In this document: piece by piece, positions 10,769-21,661 of the stretch
How positions within the stretch are numbered: the first letter of the stretch is position 1
Layout: each line of letters starts with the position of its first letter
DNA from: Dendrocalamus latiflorus
Lineage: Eukaryota > Streptophyta > Magnoliopsida > Poales > Poaceae
Assembly: GCA_017311315.1 (NCBI GenBank)
Contig: CM029617.1
Coordinates: forward strand, 1-64,000
Direction: 5' to 3'
Length of the DNA: 64,000 nucleotides
Notes under the pieces: generated by a model
Seen by the model: the letters and a program-made list of their open reading frames with translations, nothing else
Told to the model about the DNA's origin: nothing
Databases searched by the model: none
Position numbers and translations under genes: made by a program

Positions 10769-11176
10769 AGAGGTTGAGGTGGAGAAGGCACTGCGCGCGC
10801 AACACGAGCGGCGCCGCCTCTTTAGCATCGATCCCGCAGGAACGGACGCGGCGGCCGCCGAGGCTGACTGGGGCGACGGCGAGGCCTCCGCCTGCGCGCG
10901 TAGGGAAGGGATGGAGCGGCGAGGCGTCAGGCGAGAGCGAGTGAGCGAATATGTATTCGGGTTTTATTCGGATACTATCCGAATAACCGAATACCGAGCC
11001 TATTCGGTCGGATATCAGCTATACCGAATCCGCTACCGAATCCATATACATATATCCGTATCCGAAACCGAATCCGACTGGATACCAAACCAGTTTACCG
11101 AATTTGCTACCAACGGATTGATCCGGTTCCTGATCGGTCGGGAAAAACCCGATCCATTTTCACCCCTAATTAATCC

Positions 11177-11496
11177 TAGTGTTAAAACGCATTTAAAAAT
11201 AGGATTATATGTCAGTGTAACTCTTGCTCAACTAATAATGTGGGACTAAAGGGCAGTTTGGTGTGGTGACAAATTTGCTGCACCAAAGCTTACAAAAATT
11301 TGGCATCAAATTGGTTACCAATGTTTTTGACGAAAGATTGGCAAGAAAATGAACTAAGGCGCCAAAGGAAAAGGGATCTTGCTAAAGTTTAGTACCAAAT
11401 CAAATACTTACCAAAGTCAGTCATCAATACCAAAGCTTGGTATACCAAGCATTGGCAACAATTGGCAGTAAACGTAAAAGCTCATAAATTCTAACA
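11177..11496. other. Repeat-derived spacer between two hAT elements
   Basis: No gene is seen. The stretch 11177-11250 resembles 13080-13200 (shared phrases such as the GATTATATGT and CTAACTCTTxCTCA blocks), so it belongs to an older repeated sequence that both hAT elements entered. Confidence 0.45.
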
Positions 11497-11504
11497 CTTA
11501 ACAC

Positions 11505-12638
11505 TAGGGCTGTAAACGAGCCGAGCTCGAGCGAGCTTGACCTGGCAAGCTCGAGCTCGGTAGAAACTCGAGCCGAGCTCGAGCGAGCCTGAGATCGACA
11601 TCAAACTTCAAGCTGGGCTCGAGCTCGGCTCGGACAAAAATCGAGCTCGCTCGAGCTCGGCTCGTGTAGGTTCGGTGGGGAGTCTCGGAGGGAGTACCTG
11701 CGGTTGCAGAGCCGTGGCCGAGGCGCCGAGTTGCCGGATCCGGCCATCCGGGTCGAGGAGGGGCGCCGGCGAGGGAGAGAGGGGTGCCGGGGGGAGGAGG
11801 GGCAGCGGCGCCGGGGGAGAGGAGGGGCGCCGGGGGGGGACGAGGCCACGAGGGGCGGCGGCGGGCCGGGTCGAGGAGCTGCGGCGGCGGGCCGAGTCGA
11901 GGAGGGGTGGCGACGGGGAAGAGGAGGGGCGCCGGGGGGGGACGAGGCCACGAGGGGTGGCGGCGGGGGGCGAGGAGGGGGACGGGCCGGGAGGGGCGGT
12001 GGCGGGGGAGAGGAAGGGGACGGGGGCGCCGGGGGGGGGGCAAGGAGGGGCGACAGCGGAGAGGAAGGGGACGGGGGGGGGGGGGGGGGGGGGGGGGGGG
12101 CGGAAGGAGGGGGTCGGCGGCGGGGGGGGGGGGGGGGCGAGGAGGGGCGGCGGGGGAGAGGAGGAGGGCGAAGAGGGGGACGAGACAGAGTGGGGCTGTG
12201 GCCGGCGGCTGGGGCCTGGGGCGGCGAGGAGGAGGGGCGGGGGTAGGCGGAGGCCGTGGGGGGGACGGGGGTGGGGGGCGGTGAGGAGGGGCGCGGGGGG
12301 CAGGAGGGGCGGCGGCGGGGGACAGCCGGGCAGGCGGAGGCACCGAGGCGGGTGGGATCGTGGGAGTGGGACTAGGGGAGAGGAGGGATGTGGGGGTGGC
12401 CGGGTGGGGGACTGGGGGTGGGGGATTTTGAGAGGAGAGGCGGGAGGGGGTGTGGGGAATTGGGGAGGGTAAAAAAAATCTTAAGCTCGTGAGCTATTCG
12501 AGCTTGGCTCGTTAAAGCTCGCGAGCTTAAGATGAAGCTCGAATTCGGCTCGTTTGAAGCTCGAGTCAAGCTCGAATCGAGTCTAGAGCGAGCCAAGCTC
12601 GAGCAGTTCGCGAGTCTCGAGCTTTTTTTACAGCCCTA
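11505..12638. mobile_element. hAT-type element with G-rich core, 8-bp TSD CTTAACAC
   Basis: The terminal inverted repeats are TAGGGCTGTAAACGAGC (11505) and the inverse of the right end, TAGGGCTGTAAAAAAAGC (12638). The perfect 8-bp TSD CTTAACAC lies at 11497-11504 and 12639-12646. Subterminal zones are packed with GAGCTCG/CGAGC palindromes. The core, about 11690-12440, is almost pure purine and G-rich on the plus strand and encodes only low-complexity Pro/Arg-rich frames. No transposase is present. Confidence 0.85.
12073..12137 (+). repeat. Poly-G tracts in the hAT core
   Basis: An uninterrupted G run of about 27 bases (ending at 12100) and a second of about 15 bases (from about 12123) lie in a G-rich strand and should form G-quadruplexes. 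Their exact length may also be affected by sequencing or assembly slippage. Confidence 0.8.
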
Positions 12639-12646
12639 CTTAACAC

Positions 12647-14380
12647 TCATAACTCTACATGGGCCACATTTGAGCTCAATCCTTTTTGAGCCTAATTTCA
12701 CATACACCAACTCTAAAATAACCCGACGTACTCACCGGCAACATACCTATGTTGGGGTGAATTATAAGGATCTCCTCTGTACCAAGAACTTCGATTAAGA
12801 AAAAAAGAAACCATCTGCAATATACAAAATAAAGTTTTGTGGATAAAAGTAAGTAAACAAGAATTAATTCTAATTCTTACGTGATTAAAAAAAAATCAAA
12901 GGGTCTCACGAAGAAAACAATGCCCAACACATGCTTGATTAGACGCGCTCGTGTGACCACGACAGTTGGCTTTAATATCATTTATAACATCCTAGCTCCA
13001 AATAGACTTAGGTCTACCTGCACATGCCAAATAAACCACACACTTGCACCAACCCCGGTTAAGCTTCCATCCTCACTTCACGTAAAAGGGTTAACGCAAG
13101 TGTTGAAATGCATTTGGCAATAGAGATTATATGTTGGTCTAACTCTTACTCAGTTAGCATGGTGGAACTAAATCCTAACACTTGCACTCAAACCCTTATA
13201 TGGCCATATTTGGGCTCAGTTCGTACTTCTTTCTGGGCCAAGTCTCTAACAATGGGTGGGTTTTTCCCCACTTTTGGCTTTGGCTTCCGTTGCTATAGTA
13301 ACTAGCTTTTAAATGGTGCGTCTTTTCAAAACGGGGTCTACAAGTAGATTATAGTACACACTGTACCGAGTTCAGTTATACTAGCCAAAATCGAACGTAA
13401 CTTTCCCCCTCTGCGTACTGTCTCTCGCGAACAGCTAGAATTTAAAAATCATAAACCAAAAAGGCAAAACCACAGGCTAAAAGAATTCACTCAATGAGAA
13501 CAATTTGAGCATGCATATATACTGCTTCTTTTCAGAAAATATTATCACACTTGGGTTAGGTTGGGCCTTGATCAGGCTTAGCTGAGTTGGCTTTGGATTG
13601 GGTCAAATTTATTTGGGGTTGGACTAGGTGTAGGGTAAATCCATGTTGCACACTGAGAACCTGGTTAGAACATGAGAATTTGTAAGAATTTCACATGAAA
13701 TAGTTAAAGGAATATGCTAGAATTCTAGATGAAATGGTTCAATTCTCACAGGGGCTTGATAAAGTGCTAGTTGACATTGTCTCACTCACATCGGCGCATG
13801 CGGTGAAAATGCCGTGATAATCAAACATAGAAATTCCCAAAATATCTCAAAAATTGTGAGATGTAAGGACACTATGTTTGAATAAGTATTTATCTTTTCA
13901 CAAAGTCCTCATTCCGCATGTGCACATGTTTGCATGGTTGACCGCATGGTGTTGGAAAATGTTGGATCAAAGCAGCTCGATCCAAGTTGTTTGTGGAGTC
14001 ACATTATGCTCTTTTGTCATGTAGCATCTTGTTATGTGCACGTTAATATACTAATCCACTCACATACATGGAATATTGTCCTATGAGGCCAACTGCAGTG
14101 GCAGAGGAGTAGCTTTGATTCAATTAATGCATAGAGAGGCAGATTGGTGGTTTATGATTAAATGGTGGATGGTGGCTATACAATGACGGCATATGTAGTG
14201 TCAAAGAACTAGTTGACCGGTCCAGTAGGTGCACTGCACATGAATCTAATTGATTTCTTAACTGGCTTTCATCCAAATTATTCTTAAATTTACTCCCAAA
14301 ATTGTACCCAGACTTTGTCCAAAATTTATAGTGACTAACTTCCAAATTGTAAGGATTGGATTTCAAGACTTGTTTACAAA
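12647..14380. other. Repeat-derived intergenic DNA, no gene seen
   Basis: About 12990-13215 is a diverged second copy of the sequence that surrounds the two hAT elements (compare 7320-7376, 11177-11250 and 12639-12700). The rest holds no motif I recognise, and short ORFs are not convincing. Confidence 0.5.
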
Positions 14381-14394
14381 ATTATCCTAACTTG

Positions 14395-14790
14395 CTTCAC
14401 ACCTATAATAAATTTGTTTTATTTTGCTTCTATGTTTGTCCTAACTTGCTTTAGAATTTATATGGACTTACTCCATACCTATACTAAGTTGGTTTTATTT
14501 TTTATTTTGCTTGCAAATTATACTCATTTTGGCTCTATGTTTATCCCAACTTGCTTCTTAATTAAGCTAATTCACACCTATACTAAGTTAGTTTTATTTT
14601 TTATTTTGCTTACAAATTATACTCATTTTGCTTCTATGCCTATGCCAATTTGCTTTGGAATTTATACCGGCTTGCTTCACAACTATACTAATTTGGTTTT
14701 ATTTTGCTTGCAAATTATACTAATTTTTGCTTCCATGTTCGTCCCAACATTCTTTCAAATTTATTTCGACGTGGTCCCAATTTTATGCCT
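14395..14790 (+). repeat. Degenerate tandem repeat, period about 100 bp
   Basis: Phrases such as TTGCTTCTATG, TTATCCCAACTTGCTT and CTATACTAA(G/T)TTxGTTTTATTTT recur about every 100 bases, in roughly four diverged copies. One frame stays open over 134 codons and mirrors the period, but the product is a low-complexity hydrophobic string and unlikely to be a protein gene. Confidence 0.6.
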
Positions 14791-16271
14791 GCTTGTTCTA
14801 AAATTTAGATTGATTTGAATTTTTATACAAATTTTGCTTTGAAAGTTTATTACGACTTTGCTTCCAAATTTATAGTTACTTGCATCAATTGGTTTGGATT
14901 TTTCTGATTTTTCTGTTCAAGTTATCTTGGTTTTGCTTCACATCTTGCACTAATATGATTTTAAATTTATTCCTAATTTATTGCAAACTATACTCATTTT
15001 GCTTCTGATGTTTATCCCAGCATACAAAAATACTTTTAGCAATTTGCTTTGAAATTTACTCTGACTAGCTCCCTTCAATAATTCCAGTGCAAAGAGGAGA
15101 TCAAGGACCTTATAGGTGGGCCTGCTGAATATTTGCATGTGCATATGATAGCAGTAGAAAGTGTATTTAGTAAGGGGTGTGTGTAGATGTATAGTTGAAA
15201 TGGGTGTCCACATCCAAATTGACTCTATTCGGTCAAGTCCAAAGTAGGTGTGTCCAATTGAACATTGGATAGTCCAGATCCGATCCTAACTCTATGTGGG
15301 CTCGGTTGGACTATGGCACACACGCACGGTGCCTAGTAGAGTCCTTATCTTTTTATCTCACAAATGCAATTGTTTCTTAATTTGATTGTAACATCCCAAA
15401 ATTCAAGTATTCGAACATATGGAACTTTTAAAACTTTTTTTGCATTTTACTGGTGTTAAAAATTTCTTTTGAGCATTTATTTGAAATTTCTTGAGTTTTG
15501 TGGCATGCAAATTTATGTATTGAGAAATAATATCCAAATCTAATAACAATGATGGTGATAATAAAAGAAATAGGAAATCCAAGGATCTACACACAAATTA
15601 GAATTTAAGTGTTAAATAATAGAAATAAAAAATTTGAATTCCAATTTACCTAGGTAAAAGAAAAACAATGGCTAAAGGAGTATTAAAATTCCCACCTAAA
15701 TAGTGGAAAACTTATACTTAAATTTCAAATGTTATGCAAAAATTTAAAATCAGTGATCGTAAATGTGAAACCAAAATTTAAATTAAAAGTCTAAAATTTT
15801 AAAACCAGCTATAACATTTCCTCCTCTCGTTTTCCATTTCCCCCCTTCCCTGTCACTGCAGGTGGGCCCACCCTTTCTCTCTCTCCCTCCCCTTTTCTCC
15901 CTCCTACCACTGGGCCCCAGCCTCTCTCTTTCCCCGTCTTCCCTCTCTGCGCACGGGTCCCGCTTCTACCCCACTCCTTCTTCCTTTTCAGCCCTCCTCC
16001 TTGCTGCTTCTTCTCCTAGTTGCGATCGCCCTGCGTCACCCCCAACCATGCAGGCCCCGCTCTCCCTGTTCACCTGTCCCCCTCCGCGTCAGCACGTCAC
16101 CTCCTTCACGTTGCCGAACCGCTCCCGTCGCATCCCCGGTGTCTCGGCACCTGTGCCCATGTCACTGTCTTGCTCGCACCTGCTCCCGTCTCCTCGCGCT
16201 CATGACGTTGCCCCATTCCGAGTACTGTATTCGGTTCACCGGCTATATCGTCTCCACCGTGCCACCGCTGG

Positions 16272-16280
16272 CTATAAATA
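16272..16280 (+). promoter_or_regulatory. TATA box of the Gypsy-type LTR
   Basis: CTATAAATA sits downstream of a GC-rich CT-repeat zone and about 30 bases before a CT-rich start region, as expected for an LTR U3/R promoter. Confidence 0.6.
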
Positions 16281-17049
16281 GCCCCCCACCTTGCCCTGCT
16301 TCCCCAAAGCTCCCCCTCTTCACCTCCTTCTTTCTCTTGTGTTCAATCGAGCTTCAGTAATGGCCACCGGTGCCTTCACAACATTCCGGCCACCACGACG
16401 GCTCCTTCTCCAAATTAAGTGTGCCATGGCGTGTCTCTGCTCCCCAGCTACTCCCCCTTTGAGTTAATCGGATTTTCCTGCACCAAGCTCGCCGGGACGG
16501 CCATCTTCCCCATCGCTGGCCAAAATCGCCGCCGCCCACGCAGCTCCCTCCTAGGTCGAGCTCTCTTCGATTCCCCTTGGAGAGCATCTCCTCGATGCCC
16601 TAAGGTTTCCCCAAGCACCGGCTGTGGATTTCCTCCCCCAGCTCGCCGGCGTCTGAGGCCATCCCGCGCCATCGTGAGCTCCTGTCGCCGCTTACCTCGG
16701 ACCCTCCCTGCTCGATTAACAACCCGGTAAGCATTGCTCTACTTCCTACATGCTCAGGCGCGCACAAATTTTCCTCTTCTTCCTCCCGGCCACCGGCGCC
16801 CCGTTCCACCCCCGCCTCCGGCCGCCGAACCTCGCCGCCGACTCGCCTCGGAGCTCCTCGGTTCGCGCTATTGCCTCCCTTGGCTTCCTGGTAATCCCAC
16901 CAACCCATTTTGGTAGTCCATGCCACCTCCCCAGCCACCGTCTACCGCCGGCGAACTCAGCGTCGAGGGCCGCTTGAGGTCCTCTGTTTTTTGCCTCGCT
17001 GCCTCTCACCTCTTTTAGTATAATACCCCTCTTCTGTCAGTCTAGAGCT

Positions 17050-17132
17050 TCCGCCCACTTGGCTAGCCGAGCACACGCATTAAGCACTTGGCCTTCAGGT
17101 CCTGGTTCGAATCCGCCAGCCACACCTTTTCC
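17050..17132 (+). repeat. tRNA-like (SINE-like) block in the LTR
   Basis: It has an A-box-like TGGCTAGCCGAGC and a B-box GGTTCGAATCC at tRNA spacing, followed by a T run. A full tRNA fold is not convincing, so this is a tRNA-derived fragment rather than a tRNA gene. Confidence 0.45.
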
Positions 17133-17395
17133 ACCCCATTTTGATTCTATTTTTTGTAATCCATTTCAAGTAAGAAAAATCAGGGAAAATTAGAGAATAA
17201 TTTAGAGAAGCTAACAAAATTTAATAGGGTGGTAAATAAGATTATTTGAGATTTAAATTTTAATTAGTTCATATATGAGTAACTCATTTAATTAGAACCT
17301 GATTACTAATTAAAGGCATGGTGGGAAAATTGAGTACAAATCTTGCTTAGGTCCATGCTCTCCTAAAATGATGATTTAATAAATGAAGACTTCCA

Positions 17396-17398
<3 letters not shown>

Positions 17399-17453
<55 letters not shown>
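17399..17453. repeat. (AT)n microsatellite
   Basis: About 27 uninterrupted AT dinucleotides lie within the AT-rich middle of the large LTR. Confidence 0.97.
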
Positions 17454-17458
<5 letters not shown>

Positions 17459-20289
17459 AATCATAAGACCTTGCATATTAGTAAAGATCATAGAATTGAC
17501 CACTAAATGGTTTAGAAACATAACTATTATCTTAATATCTTAGATATTGTGAGAATCCCTCTTCGAATATTGATTAAGTGACGTAAGTATTAAGCCACTA
17601 ACATTTAGACTGTAAAACCCAAATTAAATTAGAAGTTGTATAGCATATAATTGACTAACACACTAAATATAAATAGTAGGCCATTAAAAAGTATCTTAAA
17701 CTCCAGTACTAACAGAAGACACCCTTGGCAGATAGATTGGTATGAATATCTAATTATCCTACGAGTCATGCTAACCTACCCATTAACGAACAAAGTGATA
17801 CTAATATAAATTGATCAAGCCATAGTAAAGACAATCCACTAACGCACCAGTAGATAGGAATGCATAAACCTAATAAAGAATTGCAATTTCCTAGATACGT
17901 TTAAACCCTAGGAAGGTTCAGGAGTCAAGAATCAATGATGAATAATAATTAAAGCTAACCAATGAAAAGATAATTGGATAAATAATCCTTTGCTTAAATA
18001 AAATATGGGGCCGATCATTCAAACTAATAAATTCAATTCACTAATAATTAAATCACCATCAAATACACATCCTGAGTTTAGCAGAATTACGAACCCTAAG
18101 ATCTATTCAATAAAGTAAAAATGTATACATTAGGTATACCACTTATGCCCTGACTCTTAAAACAAAATACTGATAAAATAATGTTCGATACCCTGACTAA
18201 AATCGCACATCTGTCTATAAGTCAAACCTAACTCATGAAACTTCCTTAATAAATGTAAGAGTAATAAAAGAAGTTATTAATAAACAGATCGAGTCATTGT
18301 GTCCTACCATCGGCTATGTCTAGCCATCCTTGAGCGGAAATATTTCTATGAATATTCCTATATCCTGAACCCTCCTTGAAATCTGTCCTGGCAGATTTCC
18401 CTGTTGTCATTTCCTCGCTTCGCTCAAGCTCTGTTTGACCCCATCAATATTCCGTGCCTAATTAACCCAACCTCAAATCACCCGTTTAATCATAATAAAA
18501 ACTAATCAAGTTCAATTGGATTTAATTGAATCTTTTTGAGTTATTTGCATTTATTTGGATTCAGTTTGTTTAGCGCCTAATTAGAAATTGGAGTCCTGAA
18601 GAATCAAGGAATCAAGCGTGATCAGAGCAAAGTAAAGATAAAAACCAGGAGCTTAAGAAAAAGCATTGTGTGAGCTCAAGACCGTGGTAAACCGTGCAAG
18701 GTGAGTCAATAATTTGATCATGTTGAACCTACATTTTCTGCAAATTTACTTTTGTTTAAATTATCAAATTGCATACTGTTATTTTATATGCAAATATATG
18801 TGTGTTTGAAGATTTTAGTTATATGCCCATTATTCGACTTGCTAGTACTATACTTCCTTTAGAACATTTGAATATCTAAGCCTTGTCACCCTAGCAAAAA
18901 TTATAATGGTAATCTTTCGAAAATAAGTCCATAATTATACGCCATGCTTAGTACTGCTTAGATAATCGGGGGTACCAAAAATGTCCCAAGCCTCACTTTT
19001 AATCATGAGAAACTGATTTGGGAAGTCATGGTGAAAATGACTGGTATGTTGTAACAAGGATATTTTATGCTTCCAAAACCTCAAGTTGCTTAATTATCTG
19101 GGCGGATGGTTCGGGGGTGTGGTGCTGTGAAAGCACAACGGGGGATGGTGGTAGAACTGCCCAGATAACCCTAAGGACCGAATCTGGTGATGACCTCCCA
19201 GTGTACAACATTACAACCACAAGCTGGAAAAATGTAGGCAGAGTTAACTAATTTGTGTAGCTCTAAGGTGGTTACGTGAAGGTATGACCACGAGCAAAGG
19301 GATGGATGGTCTCATCCCCGCCTTTGCCCGTGACGGCTCACGAGGGACCCTTCTCGAGGGATGTACGTATCCTACAGAAGGTAGACCTTAGCGGGCGTAA
19401 CCAGTAGGACTATGCATTGTAAAGGCCCTGTGATAGTCTACTCAACCGCATGGCTAAGGAATCATGTGGGGCAACAAGTAGATTTATCTCTTGTGGGTAA
19501 AGTGTACAAACTCTGCAGAGTCAAAACTATTCGAATAGCCGTGCCCACGATTAAGGGCGGACATGGGAACTTAACTAGATATAGTTCTGTTTCAAAAACT
19601 TTGTGGGTGGAATTGGTAAAGTGGAGGGCAGAGAAAGGCCCTAATTTGTGTTGCCCTGGGTGTCGTCCTAGTGATAAGGTAAGCGGTTATAACACTGAAG
19701 GATTAAGCATATAATGCAGAGGCCATGTAACGGTGGATAGAATCTGGATCGCTATTACTATTGCATTCTTTCACATATTATGTTTTAGTTCAAACTGCTG
19801 GGTCTCAGGACATTTCTATGTATTATATTTTGAAAGCAATTTATGGCAAATAAAATAACCCGAGCCTTTCCTTGATAAGCCATGCATATTATCTAATTGC
19901 ATCCTGTGTATTGGCTCGCGGAGAACGGTGGTTTGTGCTCACCCTTACTCTTACAACTAATCCAGAATCAGGATTCAAGTCACTACACTTCGACAATACA
20001 ACTGGACATGATGACGAAGATGATGAGGTGTCAAGAACTAGATCGCGAACCCCCAGTTGGCTGCCTGTGGGCACGTCCTGCGGGTCCCACCTGTGTGCTT
20101 CATTTCCACTGCTGCATTGTATAGATTTCGGCCTAGTCGGCCCATGAGTAAGTCTATCATTATATTTACGCTTTCGTATGATATGTATTTTGATGTTCAG
20201 TACTGTATCTGTGAGCACTATCTACTGATCCAAGGAATAATGCGATGAAATCACAGAGGATCCTGGATTGTAAAATCTAGGTCCGACAC

Positions 20290-20706
20290 TACTTAAAAAA
20301 ATGTATCGGTGAAGCATTCTTTCTTTCTCTCTTCCGTCTCCCCACCTCGGCTTAAAAAACGCTGCGGAGATACCGGACAAAAATCACAGAAAAAACCGAT
20401 TTCCCTGCTAACCCTCAATAAACTCTACCACATTATCTCCTCAAACCCACCCACAGCGCTCCCACGGTTCCTTCGCTTCCTCGCCCCCTAAATTCGTTAA
20501 TCCTTCGCACTCACCTCAATTTCCAGACCCCACCTCGCACAGATCACCTAATTGCTCAACACAACGAGAAGATCGCGGGAATGCTAGAGCTGGTCCTCGC
20601 CTGCTAGGAACCAATTGGATCTCGTCAGAAGCAATGGCAACAGGAGGATCCCAGTCGGCCGATGGGAGGCAGCGACGAGACGTGCGAGGACGCTGACGAT
20701 GGATGA
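20290..20706 (+). other. Possible 5' end of a host gene cut by CACTA A
   Basis: After the LTR the sequence becomes CT-rich and then GC-rich, like a grass 5' UTR, with an ATG in AGCAATGGCAACAGG at about 20634 followed by a GC-rich run up to the CACTA insertion. Only about 70 bases of potential coding sequence remain, and the frame stops just before 20707, so no product can be named. Confidence 0.3.
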
Positions 20707-20727
20707 CACTACTACAGAAAAGGTCAT

Positions 20728-20968
20728 CACAGACGATTCGAAAACGTCATCACAGATGGTTTTGTGAACCGTCTGAATTTATGGATCAGCGATAATAGGA
20801 GGTCATCACAGACGGTTTTCGAACCGTCTGTGGTGCAAAAATCACAAATGGTTTTTAGTTAAAAACCGTATGTGATATCTAGTTATCACAGACGGTTTTT
20901 AGTTAAAAACCGTCTGTGATATATCACCTATCACAGACGGTTTTTTGTTTAAAACCGTCTGTGATATT
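20728..20968. repeat. CACTA A left subterminal hairpin array
   Basis: Repeats of ATCACAGACGG and its inverse CCGTCTGTGAT lie in head-to-head pairs separated by short AT-rich loops. This is the arrangement of TNPA-binding subterminal repeats in En/Spm elements. Each pair can fold into a hairpin. Confidence 0.9.
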
Positions 20969-21230
20969 CTTTTCTACCCCTAAATCTATTCCTGTTTATT
21001 GGCTAGCCTCAGGAAATGCTAGCCATGCCCTCTGAGACAAGCAGATATACATACAATTTCTGACAAACATACAACATCCAATTCACATACAACATCCAAT
21101 TCACGTCGCACTTCATTTGACAAACATAAAACATCCATTTGACAAACATAAAACATCAATTTCGCAAATCAATTAATTGAAATGAAATAAAATATCCATT
21201 AACAAATATACAATTACAAAAGATGTACGT

Positions 21231-21486
21231 TGCATTTCCACTTAGATGGTAACATTGCATTTTTTATTGCTCTATCACTCCGGAATCGAGGTCTCGCGAA
21301 AGGAACTGATTCATAATCAACGAACTTGTCAGAGTAAACAAGCTATACTTGGATGGTGCATGATTGCCATTCAAGTATTGCTTGTGCACCCGACAAGTTC
21401 GTTGATTATGGATATCTTCCTTCCGCGAGACCTCGATTCCGGAGTGATAAGAGCAATAAAAAATCATGGTGCACAGTGGAAATCTC
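21231..21486. repeat. Near-perfect foldback (inverted repeat, about 100-bp arms)
   Basis: The left arm 21259-21355 (ATTTTTTATTGCTC...ACTTG) is the inverse of the right arm 21365-21464, with roughly 85-90% identity by eye and small bulges. Weaker pairing extends out to about 21231 and 21486. The right arm lines up with the downstream part of the Ulp1 region in CACTA C (41740-41790), so the left arm looks like an inverted duplication. A transcript across it would form a long, imperfect hairpin. Confidence 0.85.
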
Positions 21487-21661
21487 CAGCTGGGTTTATG
21501 ACGTTAGCCACCAGAAAGTATGCCATCTCTCCTCGAATGTGTGAAAGGTCGGGCTATTTCAATGCAGTTGACGGGATGAACGCAACCTATCGATAGGAAT
21601 ATCAATGTGCGTATATATATAACGTGATAAGTATGAAGTTATTATGGGAAGATTGACAAAC

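Larger units (their letters stand above)
7377..11168. mobile_element. hAT-type transposon with 8-bp TSD ATTAATCC, carrying host-like exons
   Basis: The left end TAGGGATAAAAAATCGG (7377) and the inverse of the right end, TAGGGGTGAAAATGGATCGGG (11168), form terminal inverted repeats. Both are flanked by a perfect 8-bp TSD, ATTAATCC (7369-7376 and 11169-11176), the length made by hAT transposases. The subterminal zones 7380-7560 and 10930-11165 are dense in ATTCGG/CCGAAT variants in both orientations, as in grass hAT elements. I see no transposase, so it is non-autonomous. It contains a set of spliced host-like exons and a nested smaller hAT. Confidence 0.85.
15387..20289 (+). mobile_element. 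Large Gypsy-type LTR (solo or partial), about 4.9 kb
   Basis: It begins TGTAACATCCCAAAATTC, the typical start of long grass Gypsy LTRs, and has a GC-rich promoter zone with a TATA box at 16272. At 19260-19720 it holds the block with CTCTGCAGAGTC and CTATTCGAATAGCCGTG that is common in such LTRs. It seems to end in ...GGTCCGACA at about 20289. No gag or pol is present. The expected 5-bp TSD does not match (TTGAT on the left, CTACT on the right), so the right limit is uncertain and the copy may be rearranged. Confidence 0.55.

Noticed and set aside
11504..12472. Long Pro-rich and Gly/Arg-rich ORFs on both strands
   Set aside because: They come from the G-rich low-complexity core of a hAT element, are open in several frames at once, and have no domain.
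14414..14818. 134-codon hydrophobic ORF, at first sight a membrane protein
   Set aside because: Its sequence repeats with the DNA period of a degenerate tandem repeat and contains no conserved motif.
17050..17132. Functional tRNA gene
   Set aside because: A and B boxes are present but no acceptor or anticodon stem forms convincingly; the same holds for 29196-29272.
15382..20294. Complete solo LTR with TSD
   Set aside because: TTGAT before the start and CTACT after the presumed end do not match, so I report only a partial or rearranged LTR.
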